A stretch of DNA of 64,000 nucleotides from Sphagnum magellanicum (lineage: Eukaryota; Streptophyta; Sphagnopsida; Sphagnales; Sphagnaceae): assembly GCA_021904315.1 (NCBI GenBank), contig CM038909.1, forward strand, positions 24,275,032 to 24,339,031. Direction: 5' to 3'. A model generated the notes under the pieces. The model had not been told where the DNA came from and made no database searches. It worked only from the letters and a program-made list of their open reading frames with translations. Numbering within the stretch: the first letter of the stretch is position 1; every line of letters begins with the position of its first letter. Positions 10,992 to 23,345 of the stretch are shown here, piece after piece. The translations under genes and the position numbers were made by a program.

Positions 10992-11435
10992 GTGATCACA
11001 CAAGCCCAGTGGAAAGCCACTGAAATGAACCCTCGTTGCTTGTGCATGGACAGGCACTTCACATTGGAGAGTTGTAATTGGGCTCAAAATATGTAACTAA
11101 TCTTTTAAAACATTAAGAACATTTTATATGTATGCTATGATCATATGCCGTGATCACAGCAGCCTAATGGAAAGTCACTAAAATGGGCCCAATGGACATA
11201 GACTTTCCATTGGAGACTTGTAAATCGGGTTGAAATATGTAAATAATTAATGGTTAAGAATTTCATCTATATATGATTATTGTATGCTGTGATCACAACC
11301 ACCTAATGAGAAGCCACTCAAATGGACCCTTGTTGCATGTGCATGGACATGCACTTTCCATTGGAGAGTTGTAGCTAAAGATGAAAATATGTAAGGAAAT
11401 AATTAGTGTTAGAAAAATTAGGACATTTCATATGT
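10992..11435. repeat. Three tandem units of about 140-160 bp
   Basis: Units start at TGATCACA at 10992, 11151 and 11290. Each continues through a CCTAATGGAAAGCCACT-like segment, a GGAC-TTGT-GCATGGACA-like segment, CATTGGAGAGTTGTA and ends in AAAATATGTAA. The TGATCACA start is an 8-bp perfect palindrome. The copies are clearly diverged, so the duplication is not recent. Confidence 0.8.
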
Positions 11436-12059
11436 AACTTTCCAAAGAAGGTAAAAAAGAACACGTGTTTCCATTAAAAAGGACAATAGTTATCACCTTC
11501 TAGTAATTGAGTTTGACTCACAACTCTGCATTTGGTCAATGCTTGACCTATAGAGCTTTGGGGTGAGCTAAGGATGTGAGGGTAGCTAGATGAAATAAAT
11601 GTTCATGAAAAGCTAGTGTCGGGGCAAAATCTATGAGAAAGCATCCTAACAAAAAGAAGCCCTAACTTCAGCCCAGGGCCAACTATAGTGACCAAGTGGT
11701 TAAAGTTTTTTCCCAAGAATAGTTGGGATGTTTAGGGAAAATTAATGGAAATTCCAATCCCTAGAAGTTTTGATCCTAAGGTGAATTTGAGGCTTATGCA
11801 TTTGAATAAACAACCATAATTTAAGCTTGCATGCATTACCCATAAAGGAATACTTCATGTATGATTTAAATCTTATTGATGATTTTCATAAAACATCAAT
11901 TGCATTGTTGTGCTTAATGATTATAAATGAAGAAGGAATCAGACTTAATGTTCCTTTAATTTAGCTCCACAATTTTGTATAAAGGAGCATTGTGTGTCCA
12001 TGGACTTCCATGTAAAGGGCTTTCTTTAAGGAGTCCTTTACAATAACCTAGCCAGTGGG

Positions 12060-12310
12060 TTTTTTTTATTTTGGCGAAATTTCACCAAATTGCAACCTAG
12101 AGAATACAATTTTGACCTATAAAAATGATCTTTCATTGGAAAAAATGGCCCAAATTCACCAGATTTCAAAGAAACAAAATTCCAAATTGCCAGATTTTTA
12201 TGATAAGTTTTAGTAGGTAGCCAAGAATAGAGAAGGATTCTACTTTTCTCTACTTTCATACCTAGTATGTAGCCAAATTTGGCTAAATGATTTTATGGAT
12301 CGATGTACAA
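12060..12310 (+). repeat. Repeat family G, copy 3
   Basis: It carries TTGGCGAAATTTCACCA at the left and GTAGCCAAATTTGGCTAAAT at the right with the family spacing. It sits head to head with a further copy 330 bp downstream. Confidence 0.6.
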
Positions 12311-12639
12311 AGGGTGTGGAATAGGCTTGTGTATAGGTGTGTAAAAAAAATGTTATGGCCAATGAAATTGCTGGATTTGGTGGTCCATTGTTTCTCTAAA
12401 ATTCTCAAGAACTTACCGAACCCTATTAAACACATTTAAATGTCAGTTCACTCAACAAAAAAAAAAAAAAGGGTTATGTGTAGACCCAAAGATTGTTTTT
12501 TTCCAGGCCAATGGGATGACTGGATTGGGTTGTCTGAATTTGTTTTCTTAGTTATCTCGAGTGCACTAGAAGTTTAATGTGTAAAAGCTATTTACAGACA
12601 GGGTTCTGGCACATTAGTGTTCTATGAATTTTGTGATCT

Positions 12640-12850
12640 AGCCAAAGTGGTGATCATTCATAGGAAGATTTAGCCAAATCTGGCTATAGACTAGATAGTT
12701 TTAAATACAAAATTTCAACCATCCTTGTATATTTTTGGCTACATACTGGAAACAAACACTAAATTTGTTGATTTTTACATTTTGTTACTAAAAAAACTAT
12801 TAGCAATTGAAACCCCCCAAAAGATCGCTTAATTTTGAATTTCACTCTTT
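12640..12850 (-). repeat. Repeat family G, copy 4
   Basis: This inverted copy is recognised by AGCCAAAGTGGTGATCATTC and GATTTAGCCAAATCTGGCTA, followed by TTTTTGGCTACATACTGG as in other copies. Confidence 0.55.
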
Positions 12851-14815
12851 GGAGAAATAACATGAGTAAAGAAAAAGTTGCACTGTATTTAGAAACTTAT
12901 ATCCATGGATGCCCTTGGTGTGCATTTTGCCAACATGTGGTGGATTTCCACATGGTGCAGACTGGATATGGGGTCATGACTAAAATCCATTAAAATTAAC
13001 AAAATAGATTACTTATGAGAAAAGATTGGCTCAAATTCACCAAACCTAGATCTATGAAATGCCCATTCCTCCTTTAAATATTGCTTCCTGTAGCGACAAA
13101 AGAGGCCCAAAATGTCAAGAAAATTTGTGTGGGTGTGTTTACACAAAGCTCAACATGTAATAACAATGTGCACAAAGGATGTAATTTGCTTATAGAAGTT
13201 TGTATTAGCCTCATGGTTGAGGCTAGTGGAGAGGAGGGGCTGAGAAGCTAGATTTTGGAGAGAATGCAAGTTTGCATTTCGGACTCCCTATCTCCCCCAA
13301 GATGTGGTTGTCTCTTAGATCCTCTCTTGGCTTCGACCATTATTTTCCAAGCACATACACTGACAGCTCCGTAGATGTCTTTGCAGATTGCGAACATAAT
13401 GTTTACCATACTTGCCATTTCAAAATACTACACTAACCTTCTCCTCTTCTGGTTAACAGAAATATCCACCAAGCATGTCTACCACAAACAAAATCAAGTC
13501 ACAGTAGATCAAGTCACTAATCAAGAGACAAAATCATAATCAATTGCCAGCATCTTAAGTGTATAGGTTTACTAATACAGAATCATGAGTTGGATCTTTT
13601 AGAGAACCTCTTCCTTTGGATACCCACAATGGTTTTCCTAATCATGTTGTCTGCCTCTTGAACCAGGACTCTATGATTTTGAAAGGCTTGGTATGCTCCT
13701 AATTCATGGTGATTTTACTCTTTGTATTTGTCCAGTGTCACCATACTTCGAATTTTCATTGTGTGTTTGTTGCTAAAATAAACATAGAACTTTCATCAAT
13801 TGTTTGTGTTTTTTTGTGTGTGGGATGTAATCAATTCCCAACTGTTTTAAGCTTCAACTATCCATACAGCTCATGCTTCAATATTTATAATATCATCAAA
13901 AGTGCACCCATAGTTTCTTAATAAGAGCTACTCATTCAATATTTCAAATAATCTAAAAAAAAAGGCTGGTTCTTATGTATGCGCCTGTGCCGTTGGCCCA
14001 CATGTGAACACATTGAAGGCTCCAGATTTTTCCTTCCAACCTCAATTTTTGCAATTTGTTTGAATTTCCAGCAACAAAATCCATTCAAAAATCAATATCT
14101 CCTACAACTTAGCTCTGGGAATTGTGAAATAAACTCTATTAAATCTGGCTCGCTGAGGGTTTTCCAACAACATCAAAAACACCCCCAAATTCCAATACAG
14201 CTCTCAGTTTTGATTTCATTTAGTTTTCATTGAGAAAATGGGCCAATAATCAATAGCTTCCACACCATAGCTCCAAACAGTCTCTCAGACCAAGTTAGTG
14301 CACCCCTACTAATTGAGAGCTTTCTGAAGATACCAAAGAGCGCAGCATGAAGCACTGTGGTTTGGAAGATCTGAGCATGACAAAACAAAACAAACTACCT
14401 TGCTTGCTTCATAGATACCAATTTGTGAGTTGTTGGGTCTAAAAAAACTGTTGACGTGATTGTCAAATTACTTTTGATTTGGCTTTTGAATATTTAAGAT
14501 ACATGATTTTGTTGATTAATATGTTTGACTAAGTGACAATTAGCCTTTGAAATATATATTTATATATCTCCTTTCTTAACATAATTTTCCATGCACTGAA
14601 GGGCAAATTGTAATATGTTATATAGAGGTACTGACTATAACATAATCCCTTTACTATTGGGATCTTATTCAACATTCAAAAGTTTTACTCATATGTGGCA
14701 TAATTTATGATACACGATTTTTCAGTGTAAAATGGGATTTCTGAGCAAAACATTCGCAACTTTTGTGAAATCAAAATTTTGGGGATGGGGGGTTGGTGAG
14801 CAGACACTTGGTATG
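12851..14815. other. Spacer without recognisable features
   Basis: Short frames only (for example 13706-13921 and 13979-14233), with no recognisable domain. No repeat shared with the rest of the window was noticed. Confidence 0.45.
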
Positions 14816-14819
14816 AAAT

Positions 14820-15075
14820 CTGGTGACTTTGGTACCATTTTTTTTTTGGGTGAATTTTCACCACTTGATGACAAAAAAACCCAGTTCAACCCATACAAAT
14901 GGAATTTTTGTGAAAAAAATGCTCCAAAGTCATCAGATGTCAAGGAAAAATATTCTGAAATCTTACTATATTTTATTGGAGAGAGTTCTGAAATTTCTGA
15001 AATCTTTCTATATTTTATTGGAGAGAGTTCTGAAATTTCTGAAATCTTTCTATATTTGATGAAAAAGCCCAACTA
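14820..15075. repeat. 42-bp tandem repeat in a family-G-like segment
   Basis: A 42-bp unit containing ATTGGAGAGAGTTCTGAAAT is repeated about 2.4 times from 14955. Because 42 is a multiple of three, frames stay open on both strands across it (about 115 codons each way), giving false coding signal. The left part carries GGTGAATTTTCACCA, like the left palindrome of family G. Confidence 0.75.
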
Positions 15076-15079
15076 ACAA

Positions 15080-17055
15080 CAACAATGTGATGGAGCTAAT
15101 CAACAATTTCTCAAAAGACTTCACTCGGATCCATTATTACCCCTTTCATGATTACAGTCATATTTGGTGGACTTGTAAATCTGTTATCAAATCCACCCAC
15201 ACATTGTTGAACAATTCTTCACTTAGATGAAATTGGGATTTTCACGAACATTCTTCTCATGGGTCCTTCTCATCACAGCCAATTTTGCAGGTGTTTGTGG
15301 AAAAATCTGATTGATCTTGAGATTTGCATCTCCATCCCAGCATTGAGAAGCTTGCACATTGAAATTACATTGGCATGCTGCCAAATAAATTATCACCCAC
15401 CAAGAGCATGCACTCAAACTATCAAGTGGCTGTAGTGCAGTTTGCACCATGTACGTTGTATACTACATTTATTTACAGTAACCTGAACCTAACCTACAAG
15501 CTAAATAACTACACCATTTAGTGTTACAATAAAAATTATAGTATGTAACTTTGGTGTTGGTTTTCAAGTATAGTTTGATTGATTTTCCACACCATAGCCC
15601 AAGGCAAGCTTGTCATCAATTATGAGTCCCATTGTCACGGTGCCCAATGTTGGTTTGATGTAAGTCATTGTGAATCCTGTAGTACCTTGGCAGCTTGGCA
15701 CATCTCAAATTGATTAACTAATTTTGAAGAGTCCATTTCAGAAGCAGAACATTCCAAAAGATTCTTCATCAATTTCCATCACAATAATTTCTCTTTAATG
15801 TGAAAGTTTTCTTTTTTTTTTTGGTGAAAATTCCAGCCTTTTAAAAAATAACATAATTTGTGTTGAAGCCACCAAATTACTTGGGTAGTGGATTCCATCC
15901 ATTATGTTATCTTAAAGGCCACAAATGTTGTGGAGGGTTATTCAAACGAGCAAATAACCATTATATGATCAAAGGTTGTTAAATTTCCATCTCTAAATTG
16001 TAGCATTAAAACTGAATTCCAATTTTGTTACCTCTTGAACACCTTGTAGAAGGTAAGAATGTTGGTCGTCGGCATTTTGTCAATAATCATTCAGTGGTGA
16101 AGCTCAATGGCAACTCATGTCACACCCATAAACCTAGTTCTACAAAGCACAACCAAGTTTGAACTAACCCCAAGAAGAATGAAACAACCTAACATGATGC
16201 AAGCACACCAAGACAACATGCACACCAAGTGATGTTCTCTTGAGCACATTTATCTCAAGGAGAACACATGTTGCCAACAAGACAAAGCAGACATGGAGGG
16301 TATATAAGGGTTCACAATTTTATCTTGTCCTTGAACAAAATGGTTGTTCTAGTAAATCACATATGTTCTCAAGGTATGTCTTTCTTCAGACCTTATCCTT
16401 CAACATTTCCTGTACTGGACACACAAGTACCAATTCATCAGCAAACATGTAGAGAGTACAGAGAGTTTGCCAAAATGTTTTGGTTGAATTGGTGAATTGT
16501 TCTCTTTATCCCCTCGGTCCTAGACTCTCCTAGTGATGGAAACATGGAAACAGAGTTTTGCAACTCCAATGAAAAGCAATTTCCACAATGCTAATCTTGT
16601 TTGTGCTATCCACAAATGTTTCTATTACCTCTATGTATATACCACAATCTATCTATCTATGGCAAATCTTCCTTATTGTCTTGTTCATAACATTGAGATT
16701 TGTGGCATTTAAGCAAATACCAAAAGTGGAGATGGAGAAGTAAGCTTTACTTCATGAATGCTTGCATATGCACCTCCAATAAAACCAAAGGCAACTCATC
16801 ATATCGAGAAGCTCAATAGAATCACAGGATTAAGAAATAGGCATACAAAGTTGAAACCCATACAAACAAATTCCTTCACATTGAGATCACATTTTCAGTC
16901 ATAGAGATTGCTGGGACAAGGAAAAAGGAAATCCTGCAGATGAACACACCATCAAGCAGAAGAAGAATGTATGGTGTGGTTGTCGCAATGTGTGAGGGGC
17001 AAGAAGTTGTTCATTTTAGACTTTCTTCACTTGACTGACTAATTCTTTTCTCTCT
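15080..17055. other. Spacer without recognisable features
   Basis: No coding frame with recognisable content and no repeat with a clear partner in the window. Confidence 0.45.
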
Positions 17056-17059
17056 TCAG

Positions 17060-17760
17060 TCGACATGGTTTGTGGCAACAAAAACGCAAGAACAACATTA
17101 GTGGAGCTTTGGATCGCAATATACCCTCTTGCAAGAACAAGAACTGCAAAGAGACATCATCGACGCAAGAGCACTCTATGGTCCAAGAAGAAGGCATCGA
17201 GAGGGGAAAAAAAACTTAAAAAGTCTACTCATAGTTGCATTCAATGTGGGTTGTGAAAGTGTGCGAGCTAGAGATATTGCATAACTGTTGTTCATGTTTG
17301 CAATGATCGCTCTCAATTTTGTGCAAGCAATCAGCTTTACAACAGTTCTAGCTGCCAGAATCCTTGCATTTCACCCACTCCGGATCCATGGCTGCTGCTT
17401 TCAGAATCTGAAGTCTCTATGTGTGCGACAGAATTGCGTTCCTAGATTTTGTCTCTGGACCTCCTCATCACACACATCCCGACATCTGCAGCAACTTTGG
17501 TCGAGAACAGAGTGAATGTTTCTGCCATTCTCCGAAGTTTATGACAGGACGGATGATGATCACTAGGCAAAACTGTCAGGAAAACCCCTAAATATTCGTA
17601 TCATCGTTTCTATCAATCTTTGACGGTTCATGCGCGGAGTTCCTTGCTGTGAGAGATTTGCTCGCATTTCTGCTGTAGCAAAGAATCGAGAGGCGATCAT
17701 GGCAGGCAACGAGGAAACAAGAGAGAGGGCAAGAGAAGAGGCAGCAGCAGTGGGGTTCAT
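17060..17760. other. Unassigned segment with balanced composition
   Basis: Several adjacent frames (17065-17256, 17288-17515 and from 17630 on the plus strand; 17563-17760 minus) look more protein-like than the spacer, for example AGNEETRERAREEAAA near 17702. I cannot join them into a known family or see convincing splice sites. It may be a decayed gene or the flank of an unrecognised one. Confidence 0.2.
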
Positions 17761-17763
17761 TCT

Positions 17764-18035
17764 ACACCATTCTTCATGGTTTCACTGTTTTGTTTCAGTT
17801 TCTAGTTTCTACACCTTGCCATTTGTGAGGTTGCATAATCAAAGTATTGGGATAACGACCATTACACCATTCTTCATCATTTTACAGTTTTGTTTCACTT
17901 ATTTCACCGTGCTTTTTGGGAAATTGCATCATTAAGTTGTTCGCATATAAACTGTTATACCATTCTTCATCATTTCACAGTTTTATAGTTCTGTTTCTAC
18001 ACCTTTCCTTTTGGGAAATTGCATCATTTCTGTTT
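17764..18035. repeat. Three tandem units of about 95-100 bp
   Basis: ACCATTCTTCATCATTTCAC-like segments start at 17764, 17864 and 17957. Each is followed by TTTTGTTTC or a variant and by a TTTGGGAAATTGCATCAT-like segment. The copies differ by small indels. Confidence 0.75.
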
Positions 18036-18599
18036 GACATGAGTAGATGTTCAGTTTTTATGTGGTTGAATTTGGATCAAATTGAGTTGTAGCCTTAACA
18101 TCCTGGAAAAGCTCCAACAGCCAAGGGATTGATGAGTGAAAGAGTGAGATTAAGCCACAAGTGTGTACCCAATGAGGGTAAATCTTGCTAAACCTCAAAA
18201 GATGTTATTGTGACTGCAAACCACCAGGCATCTCTGATTTTCACACAGAAATGTCTGTAACAAATAGCAGGCAGTCTAAACAAACTTGGTGATCACTACC
18301 TCTAATTTCATCATATTTCTTCGAGAAGGACATATGGAGATGTGTTTATCCTTGAACTCTGTGAGATTACAGAGTTCATGCTTTCAATATGGTTCCTTTT
18401 TTTTCATGTGCACATGATACAAGCCATCTGTGTTGTTGTGGGAGTTGTGTCTTTTGGTGAGCCGTCTCTGTTTGGATTTACAAGTTGTTTGAGAAGTAAG
18501 ATTGTTGTGGTGCTACTTTTGGGAGAAAGGTGTAATAGTCGAAGCTATAAGTCTTGCCAATCCAAGTGGTCATGGGCAAACCTTGTCAAATTCATGGAT

Positions 18600-20300
18600 C
18601 TCATTTTGTAGCATAGTTCATTGATTACGGGTTTGGTTGTAGTATAAACTTTCTGTTGTTTTTATGGGTCCTTGGCCCTCACCTACATAATAGAACATTG
18701 ATTAATGCAATCCACCAATTAACTTCCTCTTTAAGATCATATGTTCAGCCACTTGGTCTTCATCTAACTCCTCTTTCATGGTCTCATATAAATAGCACAT
18801 CCTATGTCCTGTCCACTCAACCATGGATTCTGTCCAATTAGCACAAATTGTGGCAAAAAAATGGTTACTCTTTTGCACCAAACAGTCTCTTACAATACCT
18901 TCTTGCATCCAATCAAAAGTTTTGTATTGCATCCCAATCTAAGTCTCCACCACCGGCAAATTCATCGGTGGATAATCATGTGTAGCCTTTACACTTCAAT
19001 AAGCCCAGTACATTAGCTCCCATTCAACTTCCTTGGTCAACTCAATATGGATCTATTTCTTCTTCATCAACGGAGGCCTAATAAAAAACCAACCCTTTCC
19101 CTCTTCTTCCTTGGGCATCTTCTTGTGCTTCATATAAAATCTTTACAGCAATTGACAATTTTATAAGTCTACTATCAAGTTTCACATTCCCTTGCATGCC
19201 ATTCTTATTATTTACAATGTACAGTTTAGGTATCAAACTCAGTTTGAAAATACATCCCATCCACCATGGTTAATCCCAAAACAATAATTGCAACCACTTG
19301 GTTCACTAAGACCCTCAATTTACATCACATTTTCATCTCTGTCATTCCTCCGGATTATGAGCAGTAGACATAGTTAACATTAACATGACATGAATTCAAT
19401 TTGGAAGTTGTGATTTGAGGCATCACCATTCAAATGTTTAACACCAATCTAGTGCATAATTTTCAACTGATTTCTAAGGCATATCCACCCATTTGGTATC
19501 AATCTTGCCTTCATCGAGAAGGGAAGGGTCTGCATATATTCCAATGCATAACTCTCATCTTTCGCGAGATGAAAATATTTTTAAATGACAAACTTTTACT
19601 AGCATAAACTACAACAATTTTGATTACTTCAACTTGAGACAACATTACTCCCACTTCTTTAATAGAGCGCTACATATCCAAGGTAAATGTTTTGGTATAA
19701 TTTAATATTACCAAGGGAAATGTTGAATCCAATTTCAATTTGTAAACATCAAAAAGCAATCTAACAATACGAAGTCAATGAAAACTAGATGTCTTTCTTT
19801 GTTAGCTGAAATAGTTCATTTGTAGTGCAAACATACAAGTATTTCACATAATTATTTCCACTAGTAATATCAGAAAAGGAATTCACATTCGTTTAAGTAC
19901 ACAGGATTAATAAATCAAAGCAATGAGAATAAGCAATTATAGCATTGCTTTGATTTTATTCGGTCTAATTCAATATTGGCCACCATTATCTTCAAAATGC
20001 ATTTCCTCATATTGAATTTCGCCTCAAAGCTTGATATAAATGTTGTAAATGTTCATACCCAATAATACAAAGCACATTCATATCATCCACGAACACCTTT
20101 GCAAAATTGGCCAGATTGTCCTTGAATACTACATCAATGGTTTGACAATATGTACTACTAACATTTTTCAATCCAAGCCTCATCAAATTCTAGTTATATA
20201 CCCTTATATCTTATCATTAAGAATTCATACACATCTTCTGGAGGCATATTGATCAATGAAAATCTAAATTTGAACTACAAATCACTAAACAACTTGGATT
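18600..20300 (-). mobile_element. Ty3/Gypsy-type LTR retrotransposon fossil (pol region)
   Basis: Read on the minus strand, the DNA around 20,110-19,900 resembles the core of a Ty3/Gypsy reverse transcriptase, and that around 19,720-19,530 resembles the adjoining RNase H domain. The order and spacing are those of the family. Unplaced frames continue to about 18,700 and probably belong to the same element. It is clearly broken, with multiple interruptions, and looks old. No pair of LTRs was recognised, so the outer limits are approximate. Confidence 0.55.
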
Positions 20301-21618
20301 TGCATATCTACCTGATTACAAGCTTCTTTCAATCAAATCCACACAGGTAAGAATTCTGCCCTCTTTGTCAAAGGAACTTTGTAATCTAGACAAAATGGTT
20401 ATCATTTATATCTTTTCACAAATAAAGCAACGTGATAAGCATAATGGTGAATTATTGTTTTGTACCTTGCCTAGCTTGAACAAACACATCAAGCTTGATG
20501 AAACACCTCAAATAAAAAGAGGGAAATGGTGCAAAGTGGTTACAAAAGGACAAGAAAGTGCCAAGGTCCCAAAGGACCCCAAAAAGTGCCATGTTTGGCA
20601 CATACTAAGAAGAAATAGAAAAAGAGGTCTTGTTTTCTATCCTTGTGGCAAAGGAGAGGACCTTAATAGGTCAGCTCTTGAAAGCTTGCTTTGAGCCACC
20701 CTTAGAAGTTCACATGCAAAACATAACTACCCCCCTACCTCCATCCCCTTGCATTAATCTAACCCATTTACACCGAAACCATAGTTGGCATAAGTAGCTA
20801 TTAGAAAATTTCAACAATGTTTGACAGCATAAGTTGCTATTCAAAATTCTTAGACAGCACCTTACTAACTATCTTTCTCACGTAATTATAAGTGATGAGT
20901 GTCCCCATCTTGTTGCTTGCTCTATTGTCCATGAACTAGATCAAACAAGCATGGCAATTTTTGTGAAAACCCAACAACATTTCTAATAACTCTAGGGTTT
21001 TTCAAAATACTTTCTAGGCCTAAGCAAATCTCAACCCATATTAGTTTTAGCAAATGCTACTTATGCCACTGGTTGAGTAAATTCCCTAGACATGAAAAGG
21101 GGACAATTAGGAAGGGAACATGTTGCACGAAGAAAGGGAAACATAAGTTTTCTTTACAAAAGTATTGTCCAGCGCAATCGAATAAAGCACATGGTGATTC
21201 AACTCAAGGATCTTGTGCACCGCAACAAAACAAAAGCACATTGTCAACCGTCAACTCGAGACTCTTGTGCATCACAGTAGAAGAACATTTAAGCAAATTC
21301 TGACCTACAATTCAAGAATCTTGTTAGGATATTGTATATTTTATGAAGCACTGGAAATAAAATGGTTTTTAAAAAAAATTGGGTTTGCTATGAAATAATA
21401 AAATATTAAAAACTATTCTATTAAAATTGAGATATATCATATTTTAAATATATTCTCATAATTCAATTCTTGGCACCCTATTTACATTAAAGTGAATTAT
21501 AAATTTTATATTTTCATTAAGTTGTGGACCCTAATATTCTTTTCACATCATTTGGAAAAATTTGGAAGTAATCCACCTCCCTTGGAAATCTTGTCCAATT
21601 TTATCATCCTTCTTCCAA
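20301..21618. other. Spacer without recognisable features
   Basis: A 109-codon plus-strand frame at 20365-20694 has no recognisable domain. The rest is AT-rich with nothing assignable. It may include flanks of the neighbouring retroelement fossil. Confidence 0.4.
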
Positions 21619-21835
21619 AGGTGCATTCACACTTGGTGTTAGGGACTCTAGGGTTGAGTCCGGTAACACCATGCGAGCTAGCCATTTAGGACTTAAACCT
21701 AGTTGCCATGAAAGTTTTATGTTAAGCTAGCATTCACTTAACATTGAGCTATGGTCCATGTAACATTGGGTGCCACCTAGGATGCCACCTAGATTTTCAT
21801 TTAACACCGACTTAACATCAAGTGTGAATGCACCA
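21619..21835 (-). mobile_element. Tourist-type (PIF/Harbinger) MITE, copy 1, about 217 bp
   Basis: Terminal inverted repeats of about 22 bp start GGTGCATTCACACTTG on the left, with the complement on the right. The internal sequence matches the copy at 55927-56139 in reverse orientation, including AAAATCTAGGTGGCATC. Flanks CAA and TAA are compatible with a TAA target duplication that has one change. The element is non-coding and would need a transposase supplied in trans. Confidence 0.8.
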
Positions 21836-21839
21836 TAAG

Positions 21840-23345
21840 ACTCAACCAACACTCTTTAACAATTATACCCACCACAGCAAATGGTAAGTCCACAAGTGGC
21901 ACTCTAATGTCATCCTTGTCATCTCCTCTATGGTACTCTGAATCAGATATGCACCTCTTCATGTGCACCTCTCTTCATGTGAGCTTCAGCATCTTCAACA
22001 TCCTTGCACACTCAAGTTCCAAGAATGTCGACCATCTCTCAAAGTCATAGTAACCAGCTTATGAGAGGGTTGCTTACAAAGTGTCTCAGACTACCACCAC
22101 CACTCACCACCTATCAAAAGCAACAGAAACGATGACCCTCTGAGTGATGATGTTCAAGGACTTAACACTCTTGAAAGAGACATGGAGCTCTAATCAACAA
22201 AGTCAAAGAGTTTATACATCCTCGATCAAGCTTGCACCAAGCTTACGTTTTGTGACCTCGGATTTAATGGGAAAAAAATTATAATTCCTGAACATCAGAT
22301 TTCACCAGTTTTGCAATAAATTATCTTCTTGTAAGGGACAACATAAGGGTTTCGATAGATGGTCGCGAGCGAAAACATTCACGACGTTTGAATGAAGCTC
22401 CGAGCTGATTCAGAACGTCATCATCTTTGTACAAATTGTCTGTTAGAGATTCAATGGAACTGGTGAAGAATTTCATGTTTGTCAAGTAGCTTGAACTCTG
22501 AAAAAATGTACGATTTTGTGTGAGGAACGAAATCGGAATTATTTTTGTCAGTTGCCGTGATTTCATGAACTTCTTCTTCTTCTTCTTCATCTTTTGTTAA
22601 GCAATCTTCGTTCCGTGACGTGCGGCGCAGCTTGGAGCACGCTACCCAAATCTGGCGCATGCACGTCGCGATGCAGTGTGTACGTGTGTACCGCACACTC
22701 ATGGCAGCTCTAGACAGCTTCTTCTCCACTTAGATACGTCACTCTTTTTCTCTCTTTTTCTTCTTAAGGACCTACTAGACTCATCGGTTTCGTGACACCC
22801 AAGTCCGACCACGTGAGCAATCTATAATCTATAGACACTATGTAATGATACCCCGCGCATGCCGCCGGGAATTCTGCAACTCGGAGTCGTACTTACATAT
22901 TCGTGTGATGATGATTCTGTGGGATGCCATGGGTTTTGTTGTTGTTGGCTCTGCCCCTTTAGCCGGGTAGAGACAGACATTGGCACGCACCCACAAACGG
23001 AGGGCCCAAGGTTTGGTATTCCTACATTCTAGGGTCATGTGAAGTCCACTACAGAAACATATCCGGCATAACTGAAGGCTACTCCTCCTCCTGCTCTTCC
23101 TCCTCTTGGGGCAGCTTCACCGTGCTAGGCAACCACCATGTGTTTCCAATTTAATATGTTGAATCTTGTGGGTATCATTTGAAGGAAAGAGCAATAATCA
23201 TGCGACTAGCGATGTTGTCTAGAGCTGTGGAACACAAGAAGAGATGGATACAATTGTGTGACTGAGGAGTCCTATTCATCATTTCATTCTAGTAGTGTGA
23301 ATTTTGTGAGAGTTTGAAGGAAGTGTGGTATAGAAAAAAAAAGAG
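21840..23345. other. Spacer and upstream region of the chlorophyll b reductase gene
   Basis: Frames on the minus strand at 22321-22729 contain a run of Lys and Glu codons from a TTCTTCTTC tract and resemble no known protein. The last 200 bases or so before the ATG at 23346 would hold the promoter and leader, with an A-rich run immediately upstream of the start codon. No clear TATA box was identified. Confidence 0.4.

Noticed and set aside
14722-15076. Frames of about 115 codons on both strands
   Set aside because: They stay open because of a 42-bp repeat, and the translations are repetitive with no known domain.
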